From positions 124,001-188,000 of the forward strand of contig CAYWLS010000002.1 in the NCBI GenBank assembly GCA_964458605.1: a DNA stretch of 64,000 nt, in the 5' to 3' direction. The notes under the pieces are model-generated. The model worked only from the letters and a program-made list of their open reading frames with translations, was not told the origin of the DNA and ran no database searches. The stretch comes from JBBSNV01 sp964458605 (GTDB lineage: Bacteria; Pseudomonadota; Alphaproteobacteria; Reyranellales; JAQSWP01). Position numbers and translations under genes: made by a program. Of the stretch, positions 40,938 through 48,769 are shown piece by piece (positions within the stretch are counted from its first letter, which is position 1; every line of letters begins with the position of its first letter).

Positions 40938-42191
40938 TCATAGCCGCTTTCTCGCGAAATGCGCAACCAGCTCGATATGGCCGGACCACAGGAACTGGTC
41001 GATCGGCAGCACCGCTTCGAGCCGATAGCCGCCATCGACCAGCAGGCGCGCATCGCGGGCGAAGGTGGCCGGATCGCAGGACACCGCGATCACCTGCGGC
41101 ACCTGGCTCTGCGCCAGCATCGCGGCCTGTTCCGCCGCTCCGGCGCGCGGCGGATCGAACACCACCGCATCGAAGCGCTCCAGTTCGTCGGGCGTCAGGG
41201 GCCGGCGCACCAGGTCGCGCTGTTCGACCGTCAGGCGCGAGCGCGCCGCCGGCTGGCGTGCGGCCCTGGCCGCCGCCGCCACCGCCGCTTGGTCGCCCTC
41301 GACCAGGTGCACGCGCTTGTCCGGCACCAGCGGCAGCGACAAGGTGCCGACGCCGCCATAGAGATCGGCCAGGCTGCGCGCCTTGCCGGCCCAGCGGAGG
41401 ATGGCATCGCGCATCGCCTGCTCGCCTTCGACGCTGGCCTGCAGGAAGGCGCCCGGCGGCGGCTCGACCGTCAGCGCACCCAAAGCGAGCTGTGGCACCT
41501 GGCGGGTGGCGACAGGCTCGCCGTCCCAGCTCAGCCGCGCCAGGCCCTGCAGCGCTACGAAACGCGCCAGCATTTCGCGTGCTGCCAGGTCGAGCGGCTG
41601 CTTGGCGGCGATCGCCACGTCCAGGCCGGTATCGGTGGCATTGATCAGGATCTGCGCCGGGCCGCCCTGAGACAGCTTGTCCAGCAGCCCGCGCAGCGGC
41701 GCCATCAGCGCCTCGATCGGCTGCAGCATCACCGGGCATTCCAGCAGGTCGACCAGCCGATGGCTGGCGCGCTCGTGGAATCCCAGGATGGTGCCGGTAC
41801 GGGTCTTCTGAGCGGCGAAGCCGGCGCGGCGGCGGCGCTGCGGCGGGGTCGCCGCCATCGGCTCCAGCGTCACCTCGCGCAGGCCGCGGCGTGCCAGCGC
41901 TTCCTCGATCTGCCCGATCTTCCAGCGCCGATATTCGCTGTCGGCCAAATGCTGCGCGGCGCAGCCGCCGCAGAAGCCGAAATGCCGGCACGGCGGCTCG
42001 ACCCGGTCGGGGCTGGGCTGCTCGATGCGCACCAGCTCCGCCGCCACGCCCTCGCCGCGCCGCTGCCCGGGTTCGACCTGCACCACCTCGCCCGGCAAGG
42101 CGTAGGGCACGTAGATCGGCTTGCCGTCGAGCGTGGCGATGCCGTCGCCCTTGGCGCCCAGTCTTTCGACGGTCAGGCGGATGACGGGCAC
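40938..42191 (-). CDS. TrmA/RlmD-family (RumA-like) RNA m5U methyltransferase
   Basis: The 417-residue protein has an N-terminal TRAM domain (VERLGAKGDGIATLDGKPIYV). The iron-sulfur cluster cysteines are CRHFGFCGGCAAQH plus a fourth in LLECPVM. The Rossmann SAM site is LADLYGGVGTLSLPL, and the catalytic Cys lies in VIAVSCDPATFARDA after VVFDPPRAGA. It methylates uridine in 23S rRNA or tRNA; which one is not decided. GTG 42191 is taken as the start, 8 nt after the asparaginase stop. Confidence 0.92.
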   Translation of the reverse strand: MPVIRLTVERLGAKGDGIATLDGKPIYVPYALPGEVVQVEPGQRRGEGVAAELVRIEQPSPDRVEPPCRHFGFCGGCAAQHLADSEYRRWKIGQIEEALARRGLREVTLEPMAATPPQRRRRAGFAAQKTRTGTILGFHERASHRLVDLLECPVMLQPIEALMAPLRGLLDKLSQGGPAQILINATDTGLDVAIAAKQPLDLAAREMLARFVALQGLARLSWDGEPVATRQVPQLALGALTVEPPPGAFLQASVEGEQAMRDAILRWAGKARSLADLYGGVGTLSLPLVPDKRVHLVEGDQAAVAAAARAARQPAARSRLTVEQRDLVRRPLTPDELERFDAVVFDPPRAGAAEQAAMLAQSQVPQVIAVSCDPATFARDARLLVDGGYRLEAVLPIDQFLWSGHIELVAHFARKRL

Positions 42192-42199
42192 GTCGTTCG

Positions 42200-43252
42200 C
42201 TAGGCCTGCAGCGCAGCGGCCGGCCGGATCGCGCCGACATCGCGGCCGGCGACATTGTGCACGATGCCCGATCCGGCCTCGGCCAGTTCGCGCTCCACGG
42301 CTGCATCGTACAGACCGGCGCGGCGCAGCAGCGCCAGCATGGCGATCTCGGCGGCGCGATTGGCGCCGTCGGCCATCTTCAGCGCAATACCGATGCCCTT
42401 GTCGGGAAGCATGGCGACGAACACGCCCTCCGCTCCCATCTTGACCTGAAGCCGCCCGCCGAAGCGGCTCATCAGCCGGGTGCAGGGCCGGCCGCTGCCC
42501 GCCACCATGAAAGGCTCCGCGCTCATCGCCTTGCGGATGCGGGCGATGGCCGCGATGCGCGGCTTGGGCAGGCCGGCGGGCCGCGCCATGCGGGCGAAGG
42601 CGAAGCCCAGTCGCTCCAGCGGCACGCCGATCACCGGAATGCCGCAGCCGTCGACGCCCTTGGGCGCGTTTTGCAGATCGACTTCCGCCAGCTGCTCCAG
42701 AATGCCCAGGATGCGCTGCTGCACCGGGTGATCGAGGCGGATATAGCCTTTGGTCTGCTCGCCCTTGTGCATGGCGGTCGAGAGGAAACCCGTGTGCTTG
42801 CCCGAACAGTTGTTGTGCAGGGCGGTGGGCTGCTGCCCGGCGGCATAGAGCGCTTCCGCGGCCGGCGCATAGAGCGGCGGATGGGCGCCGCATTCGAGAT
42901 CGGCCACGCCGAGCCCGATGCGGTCCAGCCAGCGCGCGACCGTCTCGACATGGCGCTTCTCGCCGCCATGGGAGGCGCAGGCCAGCGCGATTTCGGCGTC
43001 GCCCAGGGCGAATTTCTCCGCCGCGCCGCTTTCGACCAGCGGGATGGCCTGGATCGGCTTCAGCGCCGAGCGGGCATAGACCGGACGCGCCGTGTCGCCC
43101 CAGCGTTCGAGCACGCGGCCGGCGCGATCGACGACGATGGCGCTGCCGCGATGGCGGCTCTCGACCATGTCGCCGCGCACATACTCGACCAGCACCGGAT
43201 CCTCTTCACCCGGCTCATGACCATGGTCGTGGCCATGCGCGTGGCTGTCCAT
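42200..43252 (-). CDS. Asparaginase, Rhizobium etli ReAV type
   Basis: The 350-residue enzyme belongs to the family unlike the E. coli asparaginases. Residues known in ReAV are conserved: the Ser-Lys pair in ARSALKPIQ, the serine in ACASHGGE, and the zinc ligands in NNCSGKHTG (Cys, Lys) and GVDGCGIPV (Cys). The first 14 residues, MDSHAHGHDHGHEP, are unusually His-rich and could help capture metal. Its ATG shares one base with the stop of the protease-FHA gene (TGATG), so it is translated from the signalling-cluster transcript. Confidence 0.88.
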   Translation of the reverse strand: MDSHAHGHDHGHEPGEEDPVLVEYVRGDMVESRHRGSAIVVDRAGRVLERWGDTARPVYARSALKPIQAIPLVESGAAEKFALGDAEIALACASHGGEKRHVETVARWLDRIGLGVADLECGAHPPLYAPAAEALYAAGQQPTALHNNCSGKHTGFLSTAMHKGEQTKGYIRLDHPVQQRILGILEQLAEVDLQNAPKGVDGCGIPVIGVPLERLGFAFARMARPAGLPKPRIAAIARIRKAMSAEPFMVAGSGRPCTRLMSRFGGRLQVKMGAEGVFVAMLPDKGIGIALKMADGANRAAEIAMLALLRRAGLYDAAVERELAEAGSGIVHNVAGRDVGAIRPAAALQA

Positions 43253-44658
43253 CAGGCCTTGCCGAGGGTGAAGCGGACGTCGCCCAGCAGCACGGCGCTG
43301 CTGGCATCGACCGCCTGCGGTTCGAATGGCTTCAGCGCCTTGCCGTCGAGCGAGCTGCCGTTGGTCGAATTGAGATCCTCGATCAACAGCCTGTCATCCT
43401 TCAGGCGAAAGCGGGCATGGCGTCGCGACAGGCTGGCATGGTTGACCGTGACGTCGCACAGCTCGTCGTGGCGGCCGACGGTGACGCCGTATTTCAGGCG
43501 CCGCATCGCCGCCTCGGACAGGCGCCCGCTGAAGCTCTTGCCGTCGGAATCCCTGCCGGTCAGCACCCAGGCGGGCCCGGCGGCGTCGGCGGCGGCCTGC
43601 GCGTCGTCGGCCGCCACCGGCGGCGCTGCGGTGCCGGCCGGCATCGGCGGCGGCGGCACGACGCGGCTGGGTCGCAGCACCGCGGCGGCGGCGGCGACGC
43701 TGGCGGCCGGAGCCGGCACCGGCGGCCGCCCGGTCTTGATGCGCCGGCTCATGCTCTCGACCGCCTGGACGATGCGCTGGCGCGGCCGGCGCAGCACCAG
43801 CACCAGCGCCACGGCGACGACGATCGTCAGCACCACCGTCCACAGGATCAAGCCGCGCACCGCCCAGGTCTCGCCGTCGCGGTTCTCGGCCGCGACCGGC
43901 GGCGGCGTGGCGATGCAGGGCGAACTGACCAGGTTGAAGGACACGTTGTGGGCGCGCAGCGTCTTGATCAGCTCGCCGATATGGGAGGCGAAATAGATGC
44001 CGTTGCTGGCGACGACGGTGATGTCGCCCTTGTTGTCGCGAACCACCTTGCTGAGCGAGGTCTGGGTATTGACGCCGACCACCTGGCCGCAGGCGTTGAA
44101 CAGCGGCCCGCCGCTATTGCCCGGATTGACCGCCGCCTCGTGCTGGATCATGCGGATTTCGGTGCCGCCCTTGTTCCAGGCGGCGGTGAACATGCGGCCC
44201 ACCACGCCGGTGGTCAGTGTGGCCGACTGGGCGGTCTCCAGCCGGTCGCCGATGCCGGGATAGCCGAAGGCGTAGACGCTGGTGCCCAGCCGTGGCTCGA
44301 TGCTGGCCAGCGGCAGCGGGGTCCTGTGCAGGTTGGCGACGCGCAGCACGGCCAGGTCGCGGCTCTCGTCGACATAGACCAGCTTGGCCTGCAGCGGCTC
44401 GCGCAGGCTGTTCTTGGGGATGACCAGGATTTCCTTTTTGGCTTCCTCGACCACGTGATGGTTGGTCACCACATAGCCTTCGTCGTTGATGACGAAGCCG
44501 GTGCCGGTGTCGTAGCCCTTCTCCACCGGCACGACGACGCGTACCACGCTGTCGTCGAGCTTCTCGAGATCCGCCTGCTGCGCCATCGCCGGCGCAACGA
44601 CGAATGCGGCCAGCGCGCCGAACGCCGCCATGTGACGGATGAAGTAAGACCAGGCCAT
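43252..44658 (-). CDS. Trypsin-like protease - transmembrane - FHA protein
   Basis: The 468-residue protein has a signal peptide (to about 26, AMAQQ) and a DegP/trypsin-like domain. The triad is VVTNHHVVEE (His), ESRDLAVLRV (Asp) and NPGNSGGPLF (Ser). One membrane helix (LILWTVVLTIVVAVALVLVL, about 278-297) and a Pro/Ala linker follow. The C-terminal FHA domain (about 375-468) has GRHDELCDVTV, SLSRRHARF and DLNSTNGSSLDG. It should place the protease in the periplasm and the phosphothreonine reader in the cytosol. ATG 44658 is 5 nt after the PP2C stop. Confidence 0.9.
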   Translation of the reverse strand: MAWSYFIRHMAAFGALAAFVVAPAMAQQADLEKLDDSVVRVVVPVEKGYDTGTGFVINDEGYVVTNHHVVEEAKKEILVIPKNSLREPLQAKLVYVDESRDLAVLRVANLHRTPLPLASIEPRLGTSVYAFGYPGIGDRLETAQSATLTTGVVGRMFTAAWNKGGTEIRMIQHEAAVNPGNSGGPLFNACGQVVGVNTQTSLSKVVRDNKGDITVVASNGIYFASHIGELIKTLRAHNVSFNLVSSPCIATPPPVAAENRDGETWAVRGLILWTVVLTIVVAVALVLVLRRPRQRIVQAVESMSRRIKTGRPPVPAPAASVAAAAAVLRPSRVVPPPPMPAGTAAPPVAADDAQAAADAAGPAWVLTGRDSDGKSFSGRLSEAAMRRLKYGVTVGRHDELCDVTVNHASLSRRHARFRLKDDRLLIEDLNSTNGSSLDGKALKPFEPQAVDASSAVLLGDVRFTLGKA

Positions 44659-44663
44659 GGAAG

Positions 44664-45389
44664 TCAGTCCAATCGCGCCAGAATGACGCTGGCATTGTCG
44701 GCATTGTCGCCGCCTTTGCCAACCGCCATTCGAACCAGTTCGGCGGCCGCCGCTTCCAGATCGGCCTTGCCCAGCGCCGCCGCCAGATCGGCGTTGCCGG
44801 CATGCTCCCAGATGCCGTCGCTGCACAGCACCAGCCCGTCGCCGCGGGCGAGGCGCGCCCTGGCCGGGCTGACCGGCTCCAGGTCGTCGGCGCCCAGCGC
44901 CTTGAGCAGTCGGTTGCGGTCGGGATGCTTGAGCGCCTCCTGCTCGTCGATCTTTTTCATGTCGACCAGCAACTGGACCACCGAGTCGTCGCGACTGCGA
45001 TAGAGCGGCTTGCCGTGCCGGAAATGATAGAGCCGGCTGTCGCCGACATGCACGAAGCGGGCGTCGTCGCCGCAGATCCAGGCCAGCACGAGGGTGGTGC
45101 GCGGTGCCGCCGGTCCGCTGCCCAGAGCCAGCACGTCGCGATTGGCCGAGGCGACCAGCTTGCGCAGCCAGGCATCGGCGGCGGCGGGATCGGTCGGCGC
45201 GGCGTCGAGTTCGGCCTGGGCCCGGTCGATGGCGGCCTGCGAGGCGCGCTCGCCATCGGCATGGCCGCCGGCGCCGTCGGCCAGAACCAGCAGCAGCGGC
45301 TGGTCGCGACGCCGGTCGAGCACCGCCAGCGCGTCCTCCTGGTTGGAGCGACCGCCCCGGCTCTGCGCGGTGGCGATTTCCCAGTTCAT
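44664..45389 (-). CDS. PP2C-family Ser/Thr protein phosphatase (second copy)
   Basis: The 241-residue soluble phosphatase keeps the metal and phosphate motifs: GGRSNQEDALAV, VLADGAGGHADGE, FVHVGDSRLYHFR, LVLCSDGIWEH and DNADNASVILARL. Family members need Mn or Mg and remove phosphate from Ser/Thr. No membrane segment is seen. It starts 2 nt after the stop of the first PP2C gene and ends 5 nt before the protease-FHA gene, so all are made from one transcript. Two different PP2Cs in tandem suggest non-identical targets. Confidence 0.92.
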   Translation of the reverse strand: MNWEIATAQSRGGRSNQEDALAVLDRRRDQPLLLVLADGAGGHADGERASQAAIDRAQAELDAAPTDPAAADAWLRKLVASANRDVLALGSGPAAPRTTLVLAWICGDDARFVHVGDSRLYHFRHGKPLYRSRDDSVVQLLVDMKKIDEQEALKHPDRNRLLKALGADDLEPVSPARARLARGDGLVLCSDGIWEHAGNADLAAALGKADLEAAAAELVRMAVGKGGDNADNASVILARLD

Positions 45390-45391
45390 GG

Positions 45392-46156
45392 TCAGCGCTT
45401 CGCGCGGCGCAGCACCACGACCGTGGTGTTGTCCTGGTCGGGCAGGCCCAGCGCGTCGACCGCCTGGACCAACCGGTCGGCGATGGTCTGCGGGTCGGCG
45501 TCGGCCACCTCGTGCAGGATGCCGGCGATCTCCTGATCGGTGAGGCTGCAAAGCCCGTCGCTGGCCAGCACCAGCACGTCGCCCGACTGTACGGGCAAGG
45601 GCATGGTGGCGAGATCGACCAGCGGTATGTCCTCGCCCACCACCGCCGAACGCAGCGCATTGCGCGCGGGATGGACCGAGGCGGCCTGGGCGCTCAGTTC
45701 CCCACGGGCAACCCGCGCCTGCAGCACGGGCGCCATCGAATGATCCTCGTTGAGCCGCTGCAGCGCGCCGTTGCTGAACAGCCAGAGCGGGGAATCGCCG
45801 ACGCTGATCCAGTCCAGCCGGTCGTTGCCGGCCACCAGCCCGACCATGGTGCAGCCCATGCCGGTCAGGTCCGGATCGTTCTCGCTCTTGTGTCCCACCG
45901 CGTCGTTGGCGGCGATCAGGGACTGGCGCAACCGCTCGGCCGTATCGCCGTGGCCGGCCAGAAAGCTGTCGACGAAATGCCGCGTCGCCAGACCGCTCGC
46001 CACCGCGCCGCCGGCATGGCCGCCCATGCCGTCAGCCAGCACCGCCAGCACCGCGGGCCTGTCGTCGCCGGGCAAAGCGGCGACCGCGCATTCGTCTTCC
46101 TGGTAGTCGCGGCCGCCTTGAATGCGTCGGCTCGCCGCACGCCATGACTCGCTCAT
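45392..46156 (-). CDS. PP2C-family Ser/Thr protein phosphatase (first copy)
   Basis: The 254-residue phosphatase has a complete set of PP2C motifs: GGRDYQEDECAV, VLADGMGGHAGG, GMGCTMVGLV, WISVGDSPLWLF, VLVLASDGLCSL and DQDNTTVVVL. The usual Arg after VGDS is Pro here (VGDSPLW), a small departure seen in some bacterial members. It is soluble. The ATG at 46156 overlaps the FHA gene's stop by 4 nt (ATGA), which implies coupled synthesis of reader and eraser. Confidence 0.92.
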   Translation of the reverse strand: MSESWRAASRRIQGGRDYQEDECAVAALPGDDRPAVLAVLADGMGGHAGGAVASGLATRHFVDSFLAGHGDTAERLRQSLIAANDAVGHKSENDPDLTGMGCTMVGLVAGNDRLDWISVGDSPLWLFSNGALQRLNEDHSMAPVLQARVARGELSAQAASVHPARNALRSAVVGEDIPLVDLATMPLPVQSGDVLVLASDGLCSLTDQEIAGILHEVADADPQTIADRLVQAVDALGLPDQDNTTVVVLRRAKR

Positions 46157-46779
46157 TCGTCCTGCCAATCGAAAGTCGGGCCGCACAATGCCACGAAGCG
46201 CAGCCGGGTCCGGCCGATCAGGATGTCGCTGCCGCCTGCCAGCGGCTGCGGCGTCAACACGAGCTGGCCATCGAGATAGGTGAGATTGGTGCTGTCGCCG
46301 TGCTGCAGGAAGAACTGCCGGCCGCGCGGGTCGTAGACCACGGTCGCGTGATTGGCGCGCGAGATCTGCTGGTCGCCGAAATCGAGGCTGACGCGCTGGT
46401 CCGCGCCGCGGCCGATCGCATTGATGCCGTAGCCCAGGGCCAGCGCCTGGCCCCGTCCCGGCCCGTCCATCACCACCAGCCAGCCGACCACCGGGCCACC
46501 GGCCGCACGCCCCAACCCGACGGCGCCCGCCAGTTGGGTGCGCTCGTCGCGGTGGGCCTCCTCGGTGCGGGGCTCGGCGCGCAACGACGTGCCGGCGGGT
46601 CGCGCCGGGCCCGCCACGCGCGGACCGGCAAGGGTCGAGTCCAGCGCCGATCCCAGCGACAGGCCAATCCGCGGCGTGCCGCCGCCGGCCAGGCCACGCC
46701 GATCGAGGCGCCGCGTCGGCTCGTTCTTTTCGTGAGGCGGCTTGCCGGACGTTTCTTCGGGCCCGCGTTGCGCTGGCAT
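46153..46779 (-). CDS. Soluble FHA-domain protein with disordered N-terminus
   Basis: The 208-residue protein has roughly 90 N-terminal residues that are polar and Arg/Pro/Gly-rich, several Thr/Ser among them, and probably unstructured (possible phosphoacceptors, by inference). The C-terminal FHA domain has INAIGRGADQRVSLDF, QQISRANHATVVYD and STNLTYLDGQLV, matching the GR, SxxH and N..G phosphothreonine pocket. It is the first gene of the FHA-PP2C-PP2C-protease transcript, behind a terminator that separates it from the two upstream FHA genes. Confidence 0.88.
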   Translation of the reverse strand: MPAQRGPEETSGKPPHEKNEPTRRLDRRGLAGGGTPRIGLSLGSALDSTLAGPRVAGPARPAGTSLRAEPRTEEAHRDERTQLAGAVGLGRAAGGPVVGWLVVMDGPGRGQALALGYGINAIGRGADQRVSLDFGDQQISRANHATVVYDPRGRQFFLQHGDSTNLTYLDGQLVLTPQPLAGGSDILIGRTRLRFVALCGPTFDWQDE

Positions 46780-46858
46780 GGTGCGATCTCTTGTTCCAGC
46801 CCTGACGATGTTGTGCGGACCGGCTTATAGCCGCTTTCGCCGCACCTTGCATGGTAGG

Positions 46859-46891
46859 AAAAAAACCGGCGCGGCGGCAAGGCGGCCGCCG
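46859..46891 (-). terminator. Intrinsic terminator after the small FHA gene
   Basis: On the minus strand CGGCGGC (46891-46885) pairs with GCCGCCG (46878-46872) around a 6-nt loop. Seven T follow within a few bases (46865-46859). It lies just downstream of the 104-residue FHA gene and should split the cluster into two transcription units. TATAAG at about 46831-46826 may be the next promoter's -10 box. Confidence 0.65.
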
Positions 46892-46905
46892 CCGGGATGC
46901 CCTGC

Positions 46906-47220
46906 CTAGGTCGCGGCGCCGGCCGCCGGCCTGGTGGCCGGGGCCGAAGGAGCCGGCGGCAGTAGTCGCAGCAGCGCATCGGCGCTGGTGGCGTAGCGGC
47001 CCAGCATGATGGGCTCGTCCGGCGCGATGAAGCTCTGGCGGATGCGGGTCCAGCTGCCGCCCTGGCGGTGCCAGCTGCCCGAAGCGCTCATGCGATCGGT
47101 GAGGTAGAATCGCCCGTCGGTGCCCTGCACCAGCTCGGCGTGGTAGCGCGACACGGTGGGATCGTTGACCACGATGTCGCAATCGGGATGCCGGCCGATC
47201 ACGTAGGTGCGAATACGCAT
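46906..47220 (-). CDS. Small FHA-domain protein
   Basis: The 104-residue single-domain FHA protein has TYVIGRHPDCDIVVND, TVSRYHAELV and a SASGSW segment in place of the usual N-G loop, then PIMLGRYATSADALL. The C-terminus is a short Pro/Ala tail. It binds phosphothreonine peptides in principle, although the missing conserved Asn (STNG position) could weaken or change binding. It starts 20 nt after the VWA-FHA gene, in the same orientation. Confidence 0.85.
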   Translation of the reverse strand: MRIRTYVIGRHPDCDIVVNDPTVSRYHAELVQGTDGRFYLTDRMSASGSWHRQGGSWTRIRQSFIAPDEPIMLGRYATSADALLRLLPPAPSAPATRPAAGAAT

Positions 47221-47240
47221 GCTTGCTCCCCGATCCCCCT

Positions 47241-48668
47241 TTAGACCTTGCTTGGCGCCAGCGCAGCCTCGCCCGAGACGCCATGCTCAGGCAAGCCCCG
47301 TGCGGTGGCGCGGAAGCGAAATCTGACCTTGCCCAGTTCGACCATGTCGCCATTGTGCAGCGGCGCCAGCGTCACCTGGGTAAGATTGACGGACACGCCC
47401 TTACCGGTGCGCAGATCGGCCACGCTGTAGCTGCCATTGGCCGCCCTTTGGATGGTGGCGTGATAGGGCGCGATCGAGGCGTCGTTCAAGGTCAGGTCGT
47501 TGTCGCGGTTGCGGCCGATCCGGAACAGATTGCCGGTCACGCCGATATGCGTGCCATCGCCCTCCAGCACCTCCAGCCATGCCTCCGGCTCTTCGAAATG
47601 GCCGGCCGCCAGGCGTTTCAGATAGGCCGCGTGACGGCGCGCGTGCCGATCGAGCGCCAGCGCCATCAGGCCCAGCGCGAAGACCACGCCCAGGCCCAGC
47701 GATGCCTGGTTGATCGGCTGGCGGATCCACAGCCGCCAGCCGCGGATGGGCGGCGGCGGCAGGCCCGGCAGCACCACGTCCAGCGAAGCCCCGCCGTTGG
47801 AGATGTTGACCTGCACGTTGACCGCGCCGCCGGCGGCGAATTGCGCCGCAGTGAGCTCGAAATAGGCTCGCCCGCCGCTGTCCAGGGCCTCGAACGGCTC
47901 GGCCAGGGCCACCGCCGGCAGGATATTGTCGGCTCCGGCGGCGTAGTAGCGCCCGCCGGTCTCCTCCGCCAGCTTGCGCAGGGTGGGCAGCGGTGGCGCC
48001 GCGGTCGGCGGCCGCATGAAGCCGAACGCATAGACCGCCACGTCGCTGGCCTTGCCGGCGGCCACCGTGTCCTCGAACTTGTAGGCGGTATCCTGGGTGG
48101 CCCCGTCGGCGAACAGGAACACCGCCCGCCGCGTCGCCGGCGAAATCGCCACCCGCGTGATGCCGGTGACGATGCCGCGATAGAGTTCGGTGGTGGTCGA
48201 CCCTGCTTTGACGCGCGCCAACGCCGCCAGCACGGTGGCCGCATCCGCTCCGGGCGGGACCAGCACATTGAGGTCGCCGTCGAATGTCGCCAGGCCGAAA
48301 TGCTGGTAGGGCCGGGCCGCGCGCAACATGGAGGCGATCTGCGCCACCATCTGTTCGACCACCCGCTGGCGTGCCGCCTCGCCGGTATCCACCACGAACA
48401 GCACCACGCTGGTATCGTCGGCCGATGGATAGGGCAGCAGCGAAAGCTGTTTGAGGGGATCGCCGTTCAGGGTGGCTTTGACGTCGCCCAGCTTGGCGCC
48501 GCCGGAGATCTTGATATCGACCCGAAGCCTGCTGCCTTCGGCGCGGATCACGTCGATCGCCGCCGCGCCGCTGCTGTCGGTCAGGCCCGCTTGCTGGGCC
48601 TGGACCGGCCCGCCCAGCGCCGTCAGCAAGGCCACGACAACCGGCAGAACAAGGCGACGCAGGATCAT
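47241..48668 (-). CDS. Secreted VWA - transmembrane - FHA protein
   Basis: The 475-residue protein has a signal peptide (about 1-24, ending VQAQQ) and a von Willebrand A-like domain (about 85-260, starting TSVVLFVVDTGEAARQ). A beta-rich region follows, then a single membrane helix (LGLGVVFALGLMALAL near 322-337). The cytosolic FHA domain (about 375-460) has FRIGRNRDNDLTLND and SIAPYHATIQ. The metal-site DxSxS is changed to DTGEA, so metal-dependent ligand binding may be lost. It heads the minus-strand signalling cluster and is divergent from the acyl-CoA ligase. Confidence 0.88.
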   Translation of the reverse strand: MILRRLVLPVVVALLTALGGPVQAQQAGLTDSSGAAAIDVIRAEGSRLRVDIKISGGAKLGDVKATLNGDPLKQLSLLPYPSADDTSVVLFVVDTGEAARQRVVEQMVAQIASMLRAARPYQHFGLATFDGDLNVLVPPGADAATVLAALARVKAGSTTTELYRGIVTGITRVAISPATRRAVFLFADGATQDTAYKFEDTVAAGKASDVAVYAFGFMRPPTAAPPLPTLRKLAEETGGRYYAAGADNILPAVALAEPFEALDSGGRAYFELTAAQFAAGGAVNVQVNISNGGASLDVVLPGLPPPPIRGWRLWIRQPINQASLGLGVVFALGLMALALDRHARRHAAYLKRLAAGHFEEPEAWLEVLEGDGTHIGVTGNLFRIGRNRDNDLTLNDASIAPYHATIQRAANGSYSVADLRTGKGVSVNLTQVTLAPLHNGDMVELGKVRFRFRATARGLPEHGVSGEAALAPSKV

Positions 48669-48769
48669 CCTGTCATTCTAGCGGCCGGGTCCGGATTTGC
48701 CAGATCGGCCGGCAGGAGGCAGGCTGTCGCGCAAAGCGCCGCCCGACGAGCGCGACCAGGGAGCAGACG

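Noticed and set aside
43252..48668. Type VI secretion-linked PpkA/PppA/Fha locus
   Set aside because: No kinase, TssB/TssC, Hcp or ClpV gene is present, and the neighbours are asparaginase, an RNA methyltransferase and an acyl-CoA ligase.
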